Below are positions 1 through 10,813 of a DNA stretch of 64,000 nt, piece by piece. Each line of letters begins with the position of its first letter. The first letter of the stretch is position 1. The position numbers and the translations under genes are program-made. Source of the stretch: Candidatus Nanopelagicaceae bacterium (GTDB lineage Bacteria; Actinomycetota; Actinomycetes; Nanopelagicales; Nanopelagicaceae); the NCBI GenBank assembly GCA_018882885.1, contig VERG01000003.1, positions 1 to 64,000 on the forward strand. The letters run 5' to 3'. The notes beneath the pieces are model-generated. The model was not told the origin of the DNA and did not search any database. It was given only the letters and a program-made list of their open reading frames with translations.

Positions 1-268
1 CATCATAGGAGTGTTCAAAGCGCTGTCGACCTTGATCGCTCATAACAAAGACCTTTGAAGGTCTTCCCCGCATACGCGCACTTCTTAAATGTGGCTCACG
101 CTCTTCAAGGATTCCATCGGCCACCAATTGATCTAAATGGCGACGAATTCCGGCTGGGGTGAGCTGCAACTTCTCAGCCAAAGCCACGGCAGTAGAGGGT
201 CCGGTTTCCAGGATGGCGCGCGCGACCTGGTCACGGGTCCTCATATCCTCTGGCGCGGCGGTTTTCAC
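1..268 (-). CDS. SufR-like helix-turn-helix regulator, N-terminal part (runs off the window)
   Basis: The minus strand encodes an open frame leaving the window at position 1, so only the first ~89 residues are visible. It reads like the winged-helix DNA-binding domain of the ArsR/DeoR-type regulators found upstream of actinobacterial suf (Fe-S assembly) operons: a helix-turn-helix with 'LTPAGIRRHLDQLVADGI' followed by a wing rich in Arg/Gly ('MRGRPSKVFVMSDQG'). The metal or cluster-binding C-terminal part is outside the window. The start is uncertain: GTG at 268 (used here), ATG at 244 with 'AGAGG' close by, or GTG at 304. It is divergent from ctaA, which is the usual suf/ctaA neighbourhood in actinobacteria. 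The family call is from sequence pattern and the Suf role is inferred from context. Confidence 0.7.
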   Translation of the reverse strand, partial: MKTAAPEDMRTRDQVARAILETGPSTAVALAEKLQLTPAGIRRHLDQLVADGILEEREPHLRSARMRGRPSKVFVMSDQGRQRFEHSYD

Positions 269-325
269 AACGGAATTGTTGCGTAATTCATGGCGCGACG
301 CCACTTGAGAAAGCGGAGTGAGACA

Positions 326-337
326 TAGGCTCTCTCC
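326..337 (+). promoter_or_regulatory. Probable leaderless promoter -10 of ctaA
   Basis: TAGGCT at 326-331 ends six bases before the GTG start of ctaA at 338, and no Shine-Dalgarno sequence is present. A TTGAGA at 305-310 could serve as a -35, with a short 15-base spacer. The same spacing recurs before many genes in this window. Confidence 0.5.
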
Positions 338-1258
338 GTGACCTCCAAAGCTATGCGGCGCCTTGCCAATCTATTGGTGTTCACCCAATCTGCGATTGTC
401 GTAACCGGAGGTGCGGTTCGCATCACCGGCTCTGGCCTGGGATGTTCCACATGGCCGGAGTGCACTCCCGGCTCCTACACACCAACTCCTGACCAACCCG
501 AAGCTCCAGTACATGCCTGGATTGAGTTTGGAAATCGCCTCTTGACCTTTGTATTACTTATTAACGCATTAGCGTTAATGATCTCAATCCTGCGTAATCG
601 TCGAAAAGATTTGCGCAAGATGGGCGCCTTTCAAATATTAGGCATCTTGGCGCAAGGCGTACTTGGAGGTATTACTGTTTTAACTGGTTTGAATCCTGCA
701 ACCGTAGCTGCTCACTTCTTGGTTTCGATCGCACTTATCGCGGGAGCGCTCTCCTTGCGGCAGCGCATTTATGAGAAAACACCAAGTTACCTTAATTTGA
801 TTCCTACCGTCAGGAAATTGATGGCGTTGCATTTGATCCTAACTTGTGCGGTTCTCTTTGTGGGAACCATCGTCACAGGCAGTGGACCACATGCCGGTGA
901 TACGACAGCAGAGCGTTTCAATCTTGATGCTAAGACTATTTCATGGATTCATGCAGATTTAGTCATTGCATTAATTGGCGTGACTGTTGCATTGCTTATT
1001 GCCGTCCGTCTTGGTGAGAGTGAGTCAACAAAAAATATTGTTAACAAGAAGGTTCAGGTATTTCTGATTGTTGCTCTGTCACAAGGTGGTATCGGCTATC
1101 TCCAATATTTCACTGGTCTCCCAGAGGTTTTAGTGGGAATGCACTTAATTGGGGCGGTACTGGTTTGGATAACAGCCTGGAACTTAGTAATTTTGGGAAA
1201 TTTACGGGGACGTAAATTAGATGTAATTTCCACTCCAGCACGGAATCGAGAGGGATGA
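338..1258 (+). CDS. ctaA: Heme A synthase (COX15/CtaA)
   Basis: Converts heme O to heme A for cytochrome aa3-type oxidase; an integral membrane protein. The 306-residue product is strongly hydrophobic with about eight membrane segments. Family hallmarks are visible: an extracellular cysteine pair (C36 and C42), and four histidines expected to bind heme at about H59 ('HAWIEFGNR'), H126, H205 and H269. The GTG start at 338 fits a leaderless transcript; an ATG five codons later is the alternative. Its stop overlaps the tkt start by four bases (ATGA), so it begins the ctaA-tkt-tal-pgi operon. Its presence implies aerobic respiration with a heme-copper oxidase. Confidence 0.93.
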   Translation: MTSKAMRRLANLLVFTQSAIVVTGGAVRITGSGLGCSTWPECTPGSYTPTPDQPEAPVHAWIEFGNRLLTFVLLINALALMISILRNRRKDLRKMGAFQILGILAQGVLGGITVLTGLNPATVAAHFLVSIALIAGALSLRQRIYEKTPSYLNLIPTVRKLMALHLILTCAVLFVGTIVTGSGPHAGDTTAERFNLDAKTISWIHADLVIALIGVTVALLIAVRLGESESTKNIVNKKVQVFLIVALSQGGIGYLQYFTGLPEVLVGMHLIGAVLVWITAWNLVILGNLRGRKLDVISTPARNREG

Positions 1259-3333
1259 ATATGAATCCAGTAAGAAAACCTTGGTCTGCTCTGGATGATG
1301 AGGCGGTAGCGGTAGCGCGCGCCCTCTCAATGGATGCGGTTCAAAAGGTGGGCAATGGCCACCCTGGTACCGCAATGTCTCTGGCTCCCGTTGCGTACAC
1401 TCTTTTTCAGAGATTTCTGCGCCATGATCCGAAGGACCCAAATTGGATTGGCAGAGATCGATTCATTCTCTCTTGCGGCCATTCTTCACTGACTTTGTAT
1501 ATTCAACTTCTCTTTAGTGGTTATGGGTTGTCTTTAGATGATTTGAAGGCTTTCCGAACTTGGGGATCATTAACTCCAGGACATCCTGAGTACGGCCACA
1601 CCGCAGGTGTTGAAACAACAACCGGCCCGCTGGGACAAGGTGTCGCCAATGCAGTTGGAATGGCAATGGCGGCTCGTTATGAAAGAGGGTTACTAGATCC
1701 AGAAACAAAATTGGGCGATTCTCCTTTTGATCACAATATTTGGGTTATCTGCAGTGATGGCGATCTGCAAGAAGGCGTCAGCACCGAAGCCTCCTCTTTA
1801 GCGGGGACTCAACAACTCGGAAATTTAAAGGTAATTTATGATGACAATCGCATCTCTATTGAAGGCGATACTCACTACGCATTCACTGAAGATGTTTCTG
1901 CTCGCTACCGCGCGTACGGTTGGGAGGTATTAGAGGTTGCCGCCTTAAGTAATGGTGATGTAGATCGAGCTGCTTTAGAACAAGCGATGGAGAAATCTCT
2001 TCAAATCACCAACAAACCAGTGCTTATCAGATTGAAGACAGTTATTGCTTGGCCCGCTCCCAAAGCGCGTAATACCGCTAAATCACATGGTTCGGCTTTA
2101 GGTGCTGATGAAGTCGCTGCTACAAAGGTTGAACTAGGTTTACCTGCTGAGGATTTTTATTACCCAAGCGCGGTAAAAAATTATGTTGAAGAGGTTGCAA
2201 ACCGTGGCAAGGAATTAAGAAATGCTTGGGAGATTGGATTTACTAATTGGAGTAAGGCCAATCCATCTAAGGCTGAACTACTAGAGCGTTTAACTAAGCG
2301 AGCTCTGCCCAATGATTGGAGTGCTGCACTTCCCTCATACAACAGCGATAAAGAGGTTTCGACCCGCAAAGCTTCAGGAGATGCCATCAACGCTTTGGCC
2401 CACAAACTTCCCGAGCTTTTTGGAGGTTCATCTGATTTAGCCGAGAGCAACAACACCACAATTGAAGAAGGTGGTTCCTTCCTTCCAGCGACCTCCAGTA
2501 TGAAAGGGGCTAATCCCTACGGACGTATTGTGCACTTTGGAATTCGAGAGCATGCCATGGGGTCGATCCTCAATGGAATGGCGTTGCATGGTTTGGTTCG
2601 TCCCTTCGGTGGAACATTCCTAGTTTTCAGCGATTACATGCGCGGTGCGGTCCGACTATCAGCTTTAATGAATCTACCGGTCACATATGTATGGAGTCAT
2701 GACTCAATTGGTCTCGGCGAAGATGGACCTACCCACCAGCCGGTAGAACACATCGCAGCTCTACGTGCGATTCCAAATTTGGAGGTAATTCGACCAGCTG
2801 ATGCAAATGAGGTGGTTCATTGTTGGCAGCAGATTATTAAAAGCAACAAACCTGCAGGCATTCTGCTTTCCAGGCAAAACCTTCCTGTTATTGATCGAGG
2901 CAACCATGCCGCTGCCTCTGAGGTAGAACGTGGCGCTTACGCCTTGAATAAAGTTGCAAACCCAGATGTCATTTTGATTGCGACCGGCTCCGAGGTTTAT
3001 CTAACTTTAAAAGCAGCGGAGTTGTTAACCGCTGAGGGAATCCAAACTCGAGTTGTTAGCGCTCCATGTTTAGAGTGGTTCAATCAACAAGATTCCGCAT
3101 ATAAAGAGCAGGTGCTACCAAAGCAGATCAAGGCTCGCGTTAGCGTTGAAGCCGGAATTGCAATGGGTTGGCGGGATTACATAGGTGATTTTGGAGTCAG
3201 TGTTTCTCTGGAACATTTCGGGGCTTCGGCATCTGCAGGGGTTTTGTTTAAGGAGTTTGGCTTCACACCTGAGAAGATCGCCGCCGCTGCCAAACAAAGT
3301 ATTGCCAATACCAAGAATGCAAAGGGCGAATAG
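1255..3333 (+). CDS. tkt: Transketolase
   Basis: Thiamine-diphosphate enzyme of the non-oxidative pentose phosphate pathway, moving two-carbon units between ketose and aldose phosphates. The product is 692 residues, normal for the family. Visible signatures are the N-terminal 'GHPGTAMSLAP' region, the ThDP/metal motif 'SDGDLQEG' near residue 165, and the C-terminal 'DSIGLGEDGPTHQPVEH' segment. The start overlaps the ctaA stop by four bases; a second ATG two codons later is possible. The stop overlaps the tal start by one base, indicating translational coupling. Confidence 0.97.
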   Translation: MNMNPVRKPWSALDDEAVAVARALSMDAVQKVGNGHPGTAMSLAPVAYTLFQRFLRHDPKDPNWIGRDRFILSCGHSSLTLYIQLLFSGYGLSLDDLKAFRTWGSLTPGHPEYGHTAGVETTTGPLGQGVANAVGMAMAARYERGLLDPETKLGDSPFDHNIWVICSDGDLQEGVSTEASSLAGTQQLGNLKVIYDDNRISIEGDTHYAFTEDVSARYRAYGWEVLEVAALSNGDVDRAALEQAMEKSLQITNKPVLIRLKTVIAWPAPKARNTAKSHGSALGADEVAATKVELGLPAEDFYYPSAVKNYVEEVANRGKELRNAWEIGFTNWSKANPSKAELLERLTKRALPNDWSAALPSYNSDKEVSTRKASGDAINALAHKLPELFGGSSDLAESNNTTIEEGGSFLPATSSMKGANPYGRIVHFGIREHAMGSILNGMALHGLVRPFGGTFLVFSDYMRGAVRLSALMNLPVTYVWSHDSIGLGEDGPTHQPVEHIAALRAIPNLEVIRPADANEVVHCWQQIIKSNKPAGILLSRQNLPVIDRGNHAAASEVERGAYALNKVANPDVILIATGSEVYLTLKAAELLTAEGIQTRVVSAPCLEWFNQQDSAYKEQVLPKQIKARVSVEAGIAMGWRDYIGDFGVSVSLEHFGASASAGVLFKEFGFTPEKIAAAAKQSIANTKNAKGE

Positions 3334-4445
3334 TGCATAAGATTCTGCGACAAATTACTGAAGCGGGAACTTCAATCTGGCTTGATGATTTATCTAGAGA
3401 GCGATTGGTTGTAGATGGAAAATCAAGAAATCTTGGTGGCCTGATTGATCAAGAATCAGTGCTTGGAGTAACCACCAACCCTGCGATTTTTTCCTCTGCT
3501 ATCGCCAACTCCTCTCTATACGCCGCAGACATCTCAAATCTAGCTCGAAAAGGTTTGGGCGCTGAAGCGATCATTAATGAGCTCACCACTGCAGATGTCT
3601 CCCAGGCCTGCGATCTATTTCTGCCAACTTATGAACGCACTAACGGCGTAGATGGCAGAGTAAGTATTGAGGTAGATCCCCGATTAGCTCGAGATACCGC
3701 TGGCACAGTAAGTCAGGCAAAGGAGCTCTGGGAAAAGGTTTCGAGGAGCAATGTTTTGATTAAAGTTCCCGCAACTATTGAAGGTATACCTGCAATCCGC
3801 ACCTTAATCTCCGATGGAATTAGCGTTAATGTAACAATCATCTTCTCTGTGCCACGCTATGTAGAGGTTTTAGAGGCTTTCATCGCAGGACTTGAAGATC
3901 GCATGGCAAATAACCTGCCTGTATCAGGAATTCACTCAGTTGCTTCTTTCTTTGTGAGCCGGGTGGACACTGATATCGATCCAAAGTTGAAATCTCATAA
4001 AGATTCAGCTGCGTTAAATCTTCTGGGCAAAGCAGCTGTAGCCAATGCACGTTTGGCCTATCAGCACTTTGAAGCGGTGCTGAATTCGCCAAGATGGCAG
4101 AAGCTGGCTGCGGCGGGTGCACAGATTCAGCGCCCACTCTGGGCCTCGACTGGGGTAAAAGACCCTGCGTATGACCCAACTCTTTATGTATTGGAGTTAA
4201 TCGCTCCATTAACTGTCAACACTATGCCGGAGCCAACTCTTATAGCGGTAAGGGATACAGGAAGTTTTAGAGGGAACACAATCACCGGCCGCTATCAAGA
4301 TGCGGCAGATGTCATTAATCAACTTTCGCATTTTTCTATCGATATAGAAGATGTAGCGGAGCGACTTGAATCAGAAGGTATTGAGAAATTCATCAAACCT
4401 TGGCTGGATCTAATTGCAACTGTTGAGGCGGCTGCAGGTAAATGA
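3333..4445 (+). CDS. tal: Transaldolase
   Basis: Transfers a dihydroxyacetone unit between sugar phosphates in the non-oxidative pentose phosphate pathway. At 370 residues it belongs to the longer actinobacterial/cyanobacterial type rather than the ~220- or ~317-residue types. The Schiff-base lysine is expected at K144 in 'NVLIKVPAT', and the N-terminal 'GVTTNPAIF' motif is present. It starts with GTG, which shares one base with the tkt stop codon, and overlaps pgi by four bases (ATGA). The order tal-pgi mirrors the domain order of the bifunctional transaldolase/glucose-6-phosphate isomerase found in some bacteria. Confidence 0.95.
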   Translation: MHKILRQITEAGTSIWLDDLSRERLVVDGKSRNLGGLIDQESVLGVTTNPAIFSSAIANSSLYAADISNLARKGLGAEAIINELTTADVSQACDLFLPTYERTNGVDGRVSIEVDPRLARDTAGTVSQAKELWEKVSRSNVLIKVPATIEGIPAIRTLISDGISVNVTIIFSVPRYVEVLEAFIAGLEDRMANNLPVSGIHSVASFFVSRVDTDIDPKLKSHKDSAALNLLGKAAVANARLAYQHFEAVLNSPRWQKLAAAGAQIQRPLWASTGVKDPAYDPTLYVLELIAPLTVNTMPEPTLIAVRDTGSFRGNTITGRYQDAADVINQLSHFSIDIEDVAERLESEGIEKFIKPWLDLIATVEAAAGK

Positions 4446-5962
4446 TCCAAATAAAGGGTTTCTCAACCGGACTAGAGCATTACCAATCGTTAAATCAGAT
4501 AACGCAGAGATTGGCAAAAAAGGATTCAAACATTTGGGGCCCTGCCGCTCAAGCTGAGGCTTCAATAAGATTGAACTGGGTTGATCTTCCAGAAAGTTCA
4601 AGAGATCTACTCCCCCTATTAGATGCGTTATCGGCCTGGTCCCGCGAGCTCAAACATGACAATTTTGTTTTGTGTGGCATGGGTGGTTCATCACTGGCAC
4701 CCGAGGTAATTGCAGCAACATATGGGAAGAAGTTAACAGTTCTTGATTCCACCGATCCTGAGCATGTCAGTGAGGTATTGAATCGAGATTTGAGAAGTAC
4801 CTGTTTCATTATCGGATCAAAATCTGGATCCACAATAGAGACCGCTTCTCAAAAGATTGCAGCTGAGCAACATTTGATAAAGCAAGGTTTGAGACCAGCC
4901 GAACATTTAGTTGTTGTAACAGATCCCGGATCGCCTCTAGACATTCAAGCCAGGGAAAGTGGATATCGCGTCATTAATGCAGATCCAAATGTTGGCGGCA
5001 GATTCAGCGCGTTGAGCGCATTTGGTTTAACGCCTGCCGCATTAATCGGCGTGGATGTTTCGATATTAATTGATGATGCTTATGCCGCGGCTTTGGAGTT
5101 TCCTAATCCAGATTCCAGTGTTGTTAAAGTTGCGGCTGCGCTTGCTTCCAAGGAGTTCACCTACTTCGGTATTGCCAACAACTCCAAATCATTGCCTGGA
5201 TTGGGCGATTGGATCGAGCAACTTATTGCTGAATCCACAGGCAAAGATGAAAAGGGTGTTTTGCCGGTAGTTATTAACACCCTTTCTAATCCCCTTTTTC
5301 CGGTAATTGCATTTGATGACGAAGGTGATTTCGTGGTCAAAGGTTCCCTCGGAGAGCAGTTCATTTTTTGGGAGTGGGTGACCGCGCTAACCAGTTATCT
5401 ATTGAAGGTAGATCCTTTTAATCAGCCAAATGTCACTGAAGCGAAAGAGAAAACCTCTGCCCTGCTTTCCAGATGGTCCCAATCAGGAATGGCAGTACCT
5501 TCCGCCGCGTTTGCAACACAAAATGTCGAGGTTTTTGCCGCCACCCAACATGGCACTATAGAAGAGTATTTGGCAGAGGCGATCTCAAATGCTGATGGTT
5601 ATCTAGCAATAATGGCTTATTTGCACCGTGGTGTAGATGATGAAATTACACAGTTACGAAATCTGATGGAAGAGCGCGCTAAAAAACCGACCACATTTGG
5701 TTGGGGACCAAGATTCCTTCACTCCACCGGACAGTTTCATAAAGGCGGACCGAGGCTCGGCTCCTTTATTCAAATAACTGGTGATACTAATTTAACTTGG
5801 CCAATTTCTGGCCAGAGCTATGGTTTTGAAACTTTGATTATGGCTCAGGCGCTTGGTGACAATGAAGCTTTAACTTCTAGAAATTTCCCAACCATTAGAT
5901 TTCATCTTAAAGACAGAGAGTTAGGAATTAAAGAGTTATTGCAGGCTGCAGCTAGCCTTTAA
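4442..5962 (+). CDS. pgi: Glucose-6-phosphate isomerase
   Basis: Interconverts glucose-6-phosphate and fructose-6-phosphate. The 506-residue product carries sugar-isomerase domain motifs: 'GMGGSSLAPEV' near residue 80, 'GSKSGSTIET' near residue 125, and the C-terminal 'FGWGPRFLHSTGQFHKGG' segment typical of the Pgi half of transaldolase-Pgi fusions. It is translationally coupled to tal. Its last four bases overlap the end of rbpA on the other strand, so the two transcripts converge with no space for a terminator. In many actinobacteria zwf-opcA-pgl follow tkt-tal; here pgi takes that place and those genes are not in the window. Confidence 0.94.
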   Translation: MIQIKGFSTGLEHYQSLNQITQRLAKKDSNIWGPAAQAEASIRLNWVDLPESSRDLLPLLDALSAWSRELKHDNFVLCGMGGSSLAPEVIAATYGKKLTVLDSTDPEHVSEVLNRDLRSTCFIIGSKSGSTIETASQKIAAEQHLIKQGLRPAEHLVVVTDPGSPLDIQARESGYRVINADPNVGGRFSALSAFGLTPAALIGVDVSILIDDAYAAALEFPNPDSSVVKVAAALASKEFTYFGIANNSKSLPGLGDWIEQLIAESTGKDEKGVLPVVINTLSNPLFPVIAFDDEGDFVVKGSLGEQFIFWEWVTALTSYLLKVDPFNQPNVTEAKEKTSALLSRWSQSGMAVPSAAFATQNVEVFAATQHGTIEEYLAEAISNADGYLAIMAYLHRGVDDEITQLRNLMEERAKKPTTFGWGPRFLHSTGQFHKGGPRLGSFIQITGDTNLTWPISGQSYGFETLIMAQALGDNEALTSRNFPTIRFHLKDRELGIKELLQAAASL

Positions 5963-6306
5963 TCCTCATCCTCGCCACGTAATTTTTTGAGGGCTGCTTC
6001 TAATATCTTCTTTGACTCGGCTTCGGTGCGACGCTCTTTCACATAAGCCAAGTGAGTTTTGTATGGCTCATTTTTAATCGGTGAGGGCGGATTGTTCTTG
6101 TCTCTTCCTGCTGGAAAGCCACAGCGCGGGCAATCCCATTCATCTGGAACTACAACAGTTCCATCCTCAGCAAATGATGGTTTGGTTTCATGGCCGTTCA
6201 AGCACCAGTATGAAACTCGGAAACGAGCGATAGCTTCACCGCGTTCAGCCTCGCCCATAGGGCCAGCGCCGACTCGGGAACCACGGATTGCGCTTCCACC
6301 AGCCAT
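5959..6306 (-). CDS. rbpA: RNA polymerase-binding protein RbpA
   Basis: Actinobacteria-specific factor that binds RNA polymerase and group 1/2 sigma factors and stabilises the open complex. The 115-residue protein has the basic N-terminal linker ('IRGSRVGAGP'), a zinc-ribbon-like core with C35, H39, C59 and C62, and an acidic C-terminal helix for sigma interaction. A good ribosome binding site (AAGGAG) precedes the ATG at 6306. It is last in the coaE-to-rbpA minus-strand run and overlaps the pgi end by four bases tail to tail. RbpA helps open weak promoters, which may matter given the minimal TANNNT promoters seen here. Confidence 0.95.
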   Translation of the reverse strand: MAGGSAIRGSRVGAGPMGEAERGEAIARFRVSYWCLNGHETKPSFAEDGTVVVPDEWDCPRCGFPAGRDKNNPPSPIKNEPYKTHLAYVKERRTEAESKKILEAALKKLRGEDED

Positions 6307-6340
6307 TTTTCTCTCCTTAGGTTCTAACTATGGATAATTC

Positions 6341-6568
6341 TTATTTTAAAACTAAGCCAAGAGCGATTACTGTCGCAAACCAAATTCCACCCACAACGAT
6401 GGTGATTCGGTCTAAATTCTTCTCCACAACTGAGGAGCCCCCGTAAGTCGAGGACATTCCGCCACCGAAAAGATCGGATAAACCACTGCCCTTACCTTTG
6501 TGGAGCAAAACTAGAAGAATCATCAAGATGCTGGAGATCACCAGCAGGATTGATAGTGCTAAAGCCAC
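6341..6568 (-). CDS. secG: Preprotein translocase subunit SecG
   Basis: Small membrane subunit of the SecYEG translocon. The 75-residue product has two membrane helices separated by a glycine/serine-rich loop ('LFGGGMSSTYGGSS'), as in the family. I place the start at GTG 6568 because AAGGAG lies six bases upstream. A longer frame reaches back to 6631, but its extra 21 residues are unlike SecG and would bury this ribosome binding site. It lies between rbpA and tpiA, the usual actinobacterial order. Confidence 0.92.
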   Translation of the reverse strand: MALALSILLVISSILMILLVLLHKGKGSGLSDLFGGGMSSTYGGSSVVEKNLDRITIVVGGIWFATVIALGLVLK

Positions 6569-6700
6569 GACACGCTCCTTGTTGCTACCTGATAAAAATC
6601 GGACTTGGGAATGCTTCCCCGAAGAGGGCAAATACTACCCAATCCCCTCAGCAATCACCGCATTGCATATTGATGCTGCATAGTAATGCCCGCTCACCCT
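6569..6700 (-). promoter_or_regulatory. tpiA-secG spacer with possible secG promoter
   Basis: This 132-base spacer is one of the larger gaps in the minus-strand run. A TANNNT element (TAGTAT, 6632-6637 on the minus strand) could be a -10 for secG-rbpA with a leader of about 57 bases. I see no convincing -35 or terminator. Confidence 0.3.
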
Positions 6701-7477
6701 CTATAGGACGCGATGGAACTTACAGATTCGGGCAAACTCCTCAGGGTCGAGGCTGGCTCCACCAACTAAAGCCCCATCAACATCTGGCTGCTTCATGATG
6801 TCAACAATATTTGCCGATTTAACAGAGCCTCCATAGAGGATTCGAGCGTTCCCCGCGATCTCCTCGCTACCAATCTTCGCCAATTCAGTTCTGATTGCAC
6901 CGCACACCTCTTGAGCATCTTCGGGGGTTGCGGTCTTGCCAGTGCCGATAGCCCAGACAGGTTCATAGGCAAAAACAATCTTTTTCAACTCCGGCTTATG
7001 AAAATCCTTAAGACCTTCTCTAACCTGATTTAGAACATATTGAACATGAGAACCAGATTCTCGAATCGATAACTCCTCACCAATACAGAAGATAGGAGTC
7101 ATTTCATTATCTAGGACAGCTCTAATTTTTTTGTTTATTAACTCATTTCCTTCACTGTGGATCGCTCGCCGTTCAGAGTGACCAACAACTACATAACCAC
7201 AATCTAGTTTCTTTAACATGCTGCCAGAGATATCGCCGGTAAATGCACCAGATTTCTCTGGCGAAATATCTTGAGCGCCATAGGAAAGTTTTAAGCGATC
7301 ACCATCTACCAGAGTTTGCACCGAGCGAATATCTGTAAATGGTGGCAAGACCACGACATCTACCGCATCAAAGTCGCGATCCTCTAGTGAGTAAGCCAGC
7401 TTTTGTGTAACAGCGATCGCCTCGAGATGATTTAGGTTCATCTTCCAGTTACCGGCAATAAGAGGCTTACGTGACAT
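6701..7477 (-). CDS. tpiA: Triosephosphate isomerase
   Basis: Interconverts dihydroxyacetone phosphate and glyceraldehyde-3-phosphate. The 258-residue TIM barrel shows all catalytic residues: K12 in 'GNWKMN', H100 in 'VVVGHSERR' and E172 in '[12 protein letters not shown]', with the flexible loop 6 sequence following. AGAAGGAG precedes the ATG at 7477. It is third in the gap-pgk-tpiA glycolytic block, which is standard in actinobacteria. Confidence 0.97.
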   Translation of the reverse strand: MSRKPLIAGNWKMNLNHLEAIAVTQKLAYSLEDRDFDAVDVVVLPPFTDIRSVQTLVDGDRLKLSYGAQDISPEKSGAFTGDISGSMLKKLDCGYVVVGHSERRAIHSEGNELINKKIRAVLDNEMTPIFCIGEELSIRESGSHVQYVLNQVREGLKDFHKPELKKIVFAYEPVWAIGTGKTATPEDAQEVCGAIRTELAKIGSEEIAGNARILYGGSVKSANIVDIMKQPDVDGALVGGASLDPEEFARICKFHRVL

Positions 7478-7502
7478 CTTTTCTCCTTCTGATCTGAGCA
7501 GA

Positions 7503-8711
7503 TTAAAGCAGTGCGGTTAAACCAGGAAGTTCTTTGCCTTCTAGATACTCTAGCGAGGCGCCACCACCGGTGGAAATGTATCCAAACTGATCATCTTTAA
7601 AGCCTAAGGCGCGTACCGCGGCAGCTGAATCCCCGCCACCAACAACAGATAATCCCTTTACCTCCGTTAAAGCCTGCGCTACAGCCTTGGTACCTGCTGC
7701 GAAGTTTGAGAATTCAAATACACCCATCGGACCATTCCAAAAGACCGTTTTGCAACCTTTGATTGCTGCGGCGAAAGCTTCGGAACTTTTTGGACCAATA
7801 TCCAATCCCATTTGATTTGATGGAATCTCATCAGCTGAAACAGTAGTGGGAGTTTCATTGGCAAAAGCTGGTGCGACGACAATATCGCTCGGAAGCAATA
7901 CTTCAACACCTAATTGTCTTGCTCGATCAAGCAGCTCTTTCACTAATGGAATTGAATCAGTTTCTACAAGTGATGTGCCAATTTCCTTACCTTGTGCTGC
8001 AAGGAATGTGAAAACCATTCCACCGCCGATAGCCAGCAAATTCACCTTGTCGAGCAGATTATTTATAACTCCAATTTTGTCAGAAACCTTTGCGCCACCA
8101 AGAACCACTCCGTATGGCCGCTCCGGTGATTGAGTAAGTTTCTTAAGAACCTCTACCTCGGCAGAGATTAACTTTCCAGCAGCATGAGGCAGATTCTTCG
8201 CCGCCTCAAAAACGGAAGCATGTTTGCGATGTACCGCTCCGAAACCATCGCCCACATAAACCTGCGCAAAGTTGGATAACTTGGTGGCAAAAGCCGCGCG
8301 CTCACTCTCATCCTTACTGGTTTCAGCAGATTCATACCGGACATTTTCTAGCAAAACTACTCCGCCCGGTTTCAAATCCCGCACCGCTGTTGTTGCACTC
8401 TCGCCCACTACATCGGTGGCGAAGAGGACAGATCTTCCCAATAGCTCCTCGAGACGTTTTGCAACTGGAGCGAGCGATAGCTCCGGTTTTCTCTCCCCTT
8501 TTGGACGGCCGAGATGAGCCACAATTACCAAAGCCGCACCAGCAGAGAGCAGTGAATTTATGGTGGGCAGAGATGCTCTAATTCGACCATCATCGGTAAT
8601 GACTCGGTTGCCTGCTCCATCATCCTTCAATGGCACATTTAAATCACAGCGCAACAGCACGGTTTTGCCATTTACTTCGAGCGCAGACAAACTCTTGATA
8701 TCCAAACTCAT
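7503..8711 (-). CDS. pgk: Phosphoglycerate kinase
   Basis: Makes ATP from 1,3-bisphosphoglycerate in lower glycolysis, reversible in gluconeogenesis. The 402-residue protein has the N-terminal '[10 protein letters not shown]' motif, '[17 protein letters not shown]', and the C-terminal nucleotide-binding region ending in '[19 protein letters not shown]'. It starts 20 bases after the end of gap but has no Shine-Dalgarno sequence. Instead TAGGTT lies seven bases before the ATG, suggesting an additional internal leaderless promoter inside the gap-pgk-tpiA block. Confidence 0.97.
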   Translation of the reverse strand: MSLDIKSLSALEVNGKTVLLRCDLNVPLKDDGAGNRVITDDGRIRASLPTINSLLSAGAALVIVAHLGRPKGERKPELSLAPVAKRLEELLGRSVLFATDVVGESATTAVRDLKPGGVVLLENVRYESAETSKDESERAAFATKLSNFAQVYVGDGFGAVHRKHASVFEAAKNLPHAAGKLISAEVEVLKKLTQSPERPYGVVLGGAKVSDKIGVINNLLDKVNLLAIGGGMVFTFLAAQGKEIGTSLVETDSIPLVKELLDRARQLGVEVLLPSDIVVAPAFANETPTTVSADEIPSNQMGLDIGPKSSEAFAAAIKGCKTVFWNGPMGVFEFSNFAAGTKAVAQALTEVKGLSVVGGGDSAAAVRALGFKDDQFGYISTGGGASLEYLEGKELPGLTALL

Positions 8712-8724
8712 TATCGAGAACCTA
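8712..8724 (-). promoter_or_regulatory. Probable internal leaderless promoter of pgk
   Basis: TAGGTT (8719-8724, minus strand) ends seven bases before the pgk ATG. It lies in the 20-base gap after gap, where no ribosome binding site is visible. Confidence 0.45.
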
Positions 8725-8731
8725 AAAAGAT

Positions 8732-9830
<1,099 letters not shown>

Positions 9831-10808
9831 TTAATTAAGCAGGTCAGGCGAGAGTCCTGCCTCGGTATCTGGAATGCCCAGCTCCGCAGCACGCTTATCA
9901 GCCATCGCCAGCAATCTTCGAATCCGTCCCGCAATCGCATCTTTGGTCATAGGTGGAGTTGAAAGTGAACCTAGCTCCTCAAGGCTAGCCTGGCCATGGT
10001 TGATTCGAAGTTGGCCTGCTTCACGAAGATGATCAGGAATTTCATCTCCCAAAATCTCCATCGCACGTTGAACTCGCGCAGATGCTGCAACTGCGGCTCT
10101 TGCAGAGCGGCGCAGATTCGCATCATCAAAGTTTGCTAGTCGATTAGCGGTAGCACGTACCTCGCGGCGCATCCGTCTTTCTTCCCATGCCATAACACTT
10201 TCATGCGCACCTAATCTGGTTAGCAAAACTCCAATGGCATCACCATCTCGGATTACAACTCTATCAACGCCACGAACCTCTCTTGCCTTTGCGGTGATAT
10301 TTAAACGACGAGCCGCTCCCACTAATGCCAGGGCCGCTTCCGGTCCAGGACAGGTAATTTCAAGCGCCGAAGATCTTCCAGGTTCGGTCAATGAACCATG
10401 TGCTAAAAATGCTCCTCGCCATGCAGCCTCTGCATCACAGATGCCGGCCGAGACTACCTGCGGCGGCAATCCGCGCACTGGTCGACCATGTGAATCTACT
10501 AAACCTGTTTGTCGCGCTAACGCATCTCCATCTTTAATTACTCGTACTAAATAGCGACTTCCTTTTCTTAATCCACCCGCACTGATAACCGCAAGATCTG
10601 ATTCATGACCGTAGATATCTGCAATATCTTTTCTAATTCTTCTAGCTGCCTGAGCGGTATCTAATTCGATTTCAACCATTATCTTTCCGGCTGAAATGTG
10701 CAATCCACCGGCGAACCTCAATATCGCCGAAACCTCAGCCTTGCGGCAACAAGGCTTTGAGATTGAGAGTCGGCTTAACTCATCTTTCACGGAGGCGGTC
10801 ATTGCCAT
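9831..10808 (-). CDS. whiA: DNA-binding protein WhiA
   Basis: Developmental and division regulator of Gram-positive bacteria; in Streptomyces it activates septation genes including ftsZ. The 325-residue protein has the expected two parts: an N-terminal domain related to LAGLIDADG homing endonucleases without nuclease activity, and a C-terminal helix-turn-helix ('[23 protein letters not shown]'). A second ATG two codons in is an alternative start. It follows yvcK by five bases, in the conserved rapZ-yvcK-whiA cluster. Confidence 0.95.
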   Translation of the reverse strand: MAMTASVKDELSRLSISKPCCRKAEVSAILRFAGGLHISAGKIMVEIELDTAQAARRIRKDIADIYGHESDLAVISAGGLRKGSRYLVRVIKDGDALARQTGLVDSHGRPVRGLPPQVVSAGICDAEAAWRGAFLAHGSLTEPGRSSALEITCPGPEAALALVGAARRLNITAKAREVRGVDRVVIRDGDAIGVLLTRLGAHESVMAWEERRMRREVRATANRLANFDDANLRRSARAAVAASARVQRAMEILGDEIPDHLREAGQLRINHGQASLEELGSLSTPPMTKDAIAGRIRRLLAMADKRAAELGIPDTEAGLSPDLLN

Positions 10809-10813
10809 GAGCG

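Noticed and set aside
302-304. GTG at 304 as start of the SufR-like regulator
   Set aside because: It is possible, but no ribosome binding site or TANNNT element sits at the right distance; GTG 268 is somewhat better, and the matter is unresolved.
6569-6631. Longer N-terminus for SecG starting at 6631
   Set aside because: The extra residues are polar and unlike SecG, and a good AAGGAG with six-base spacing points to GTG 6568.
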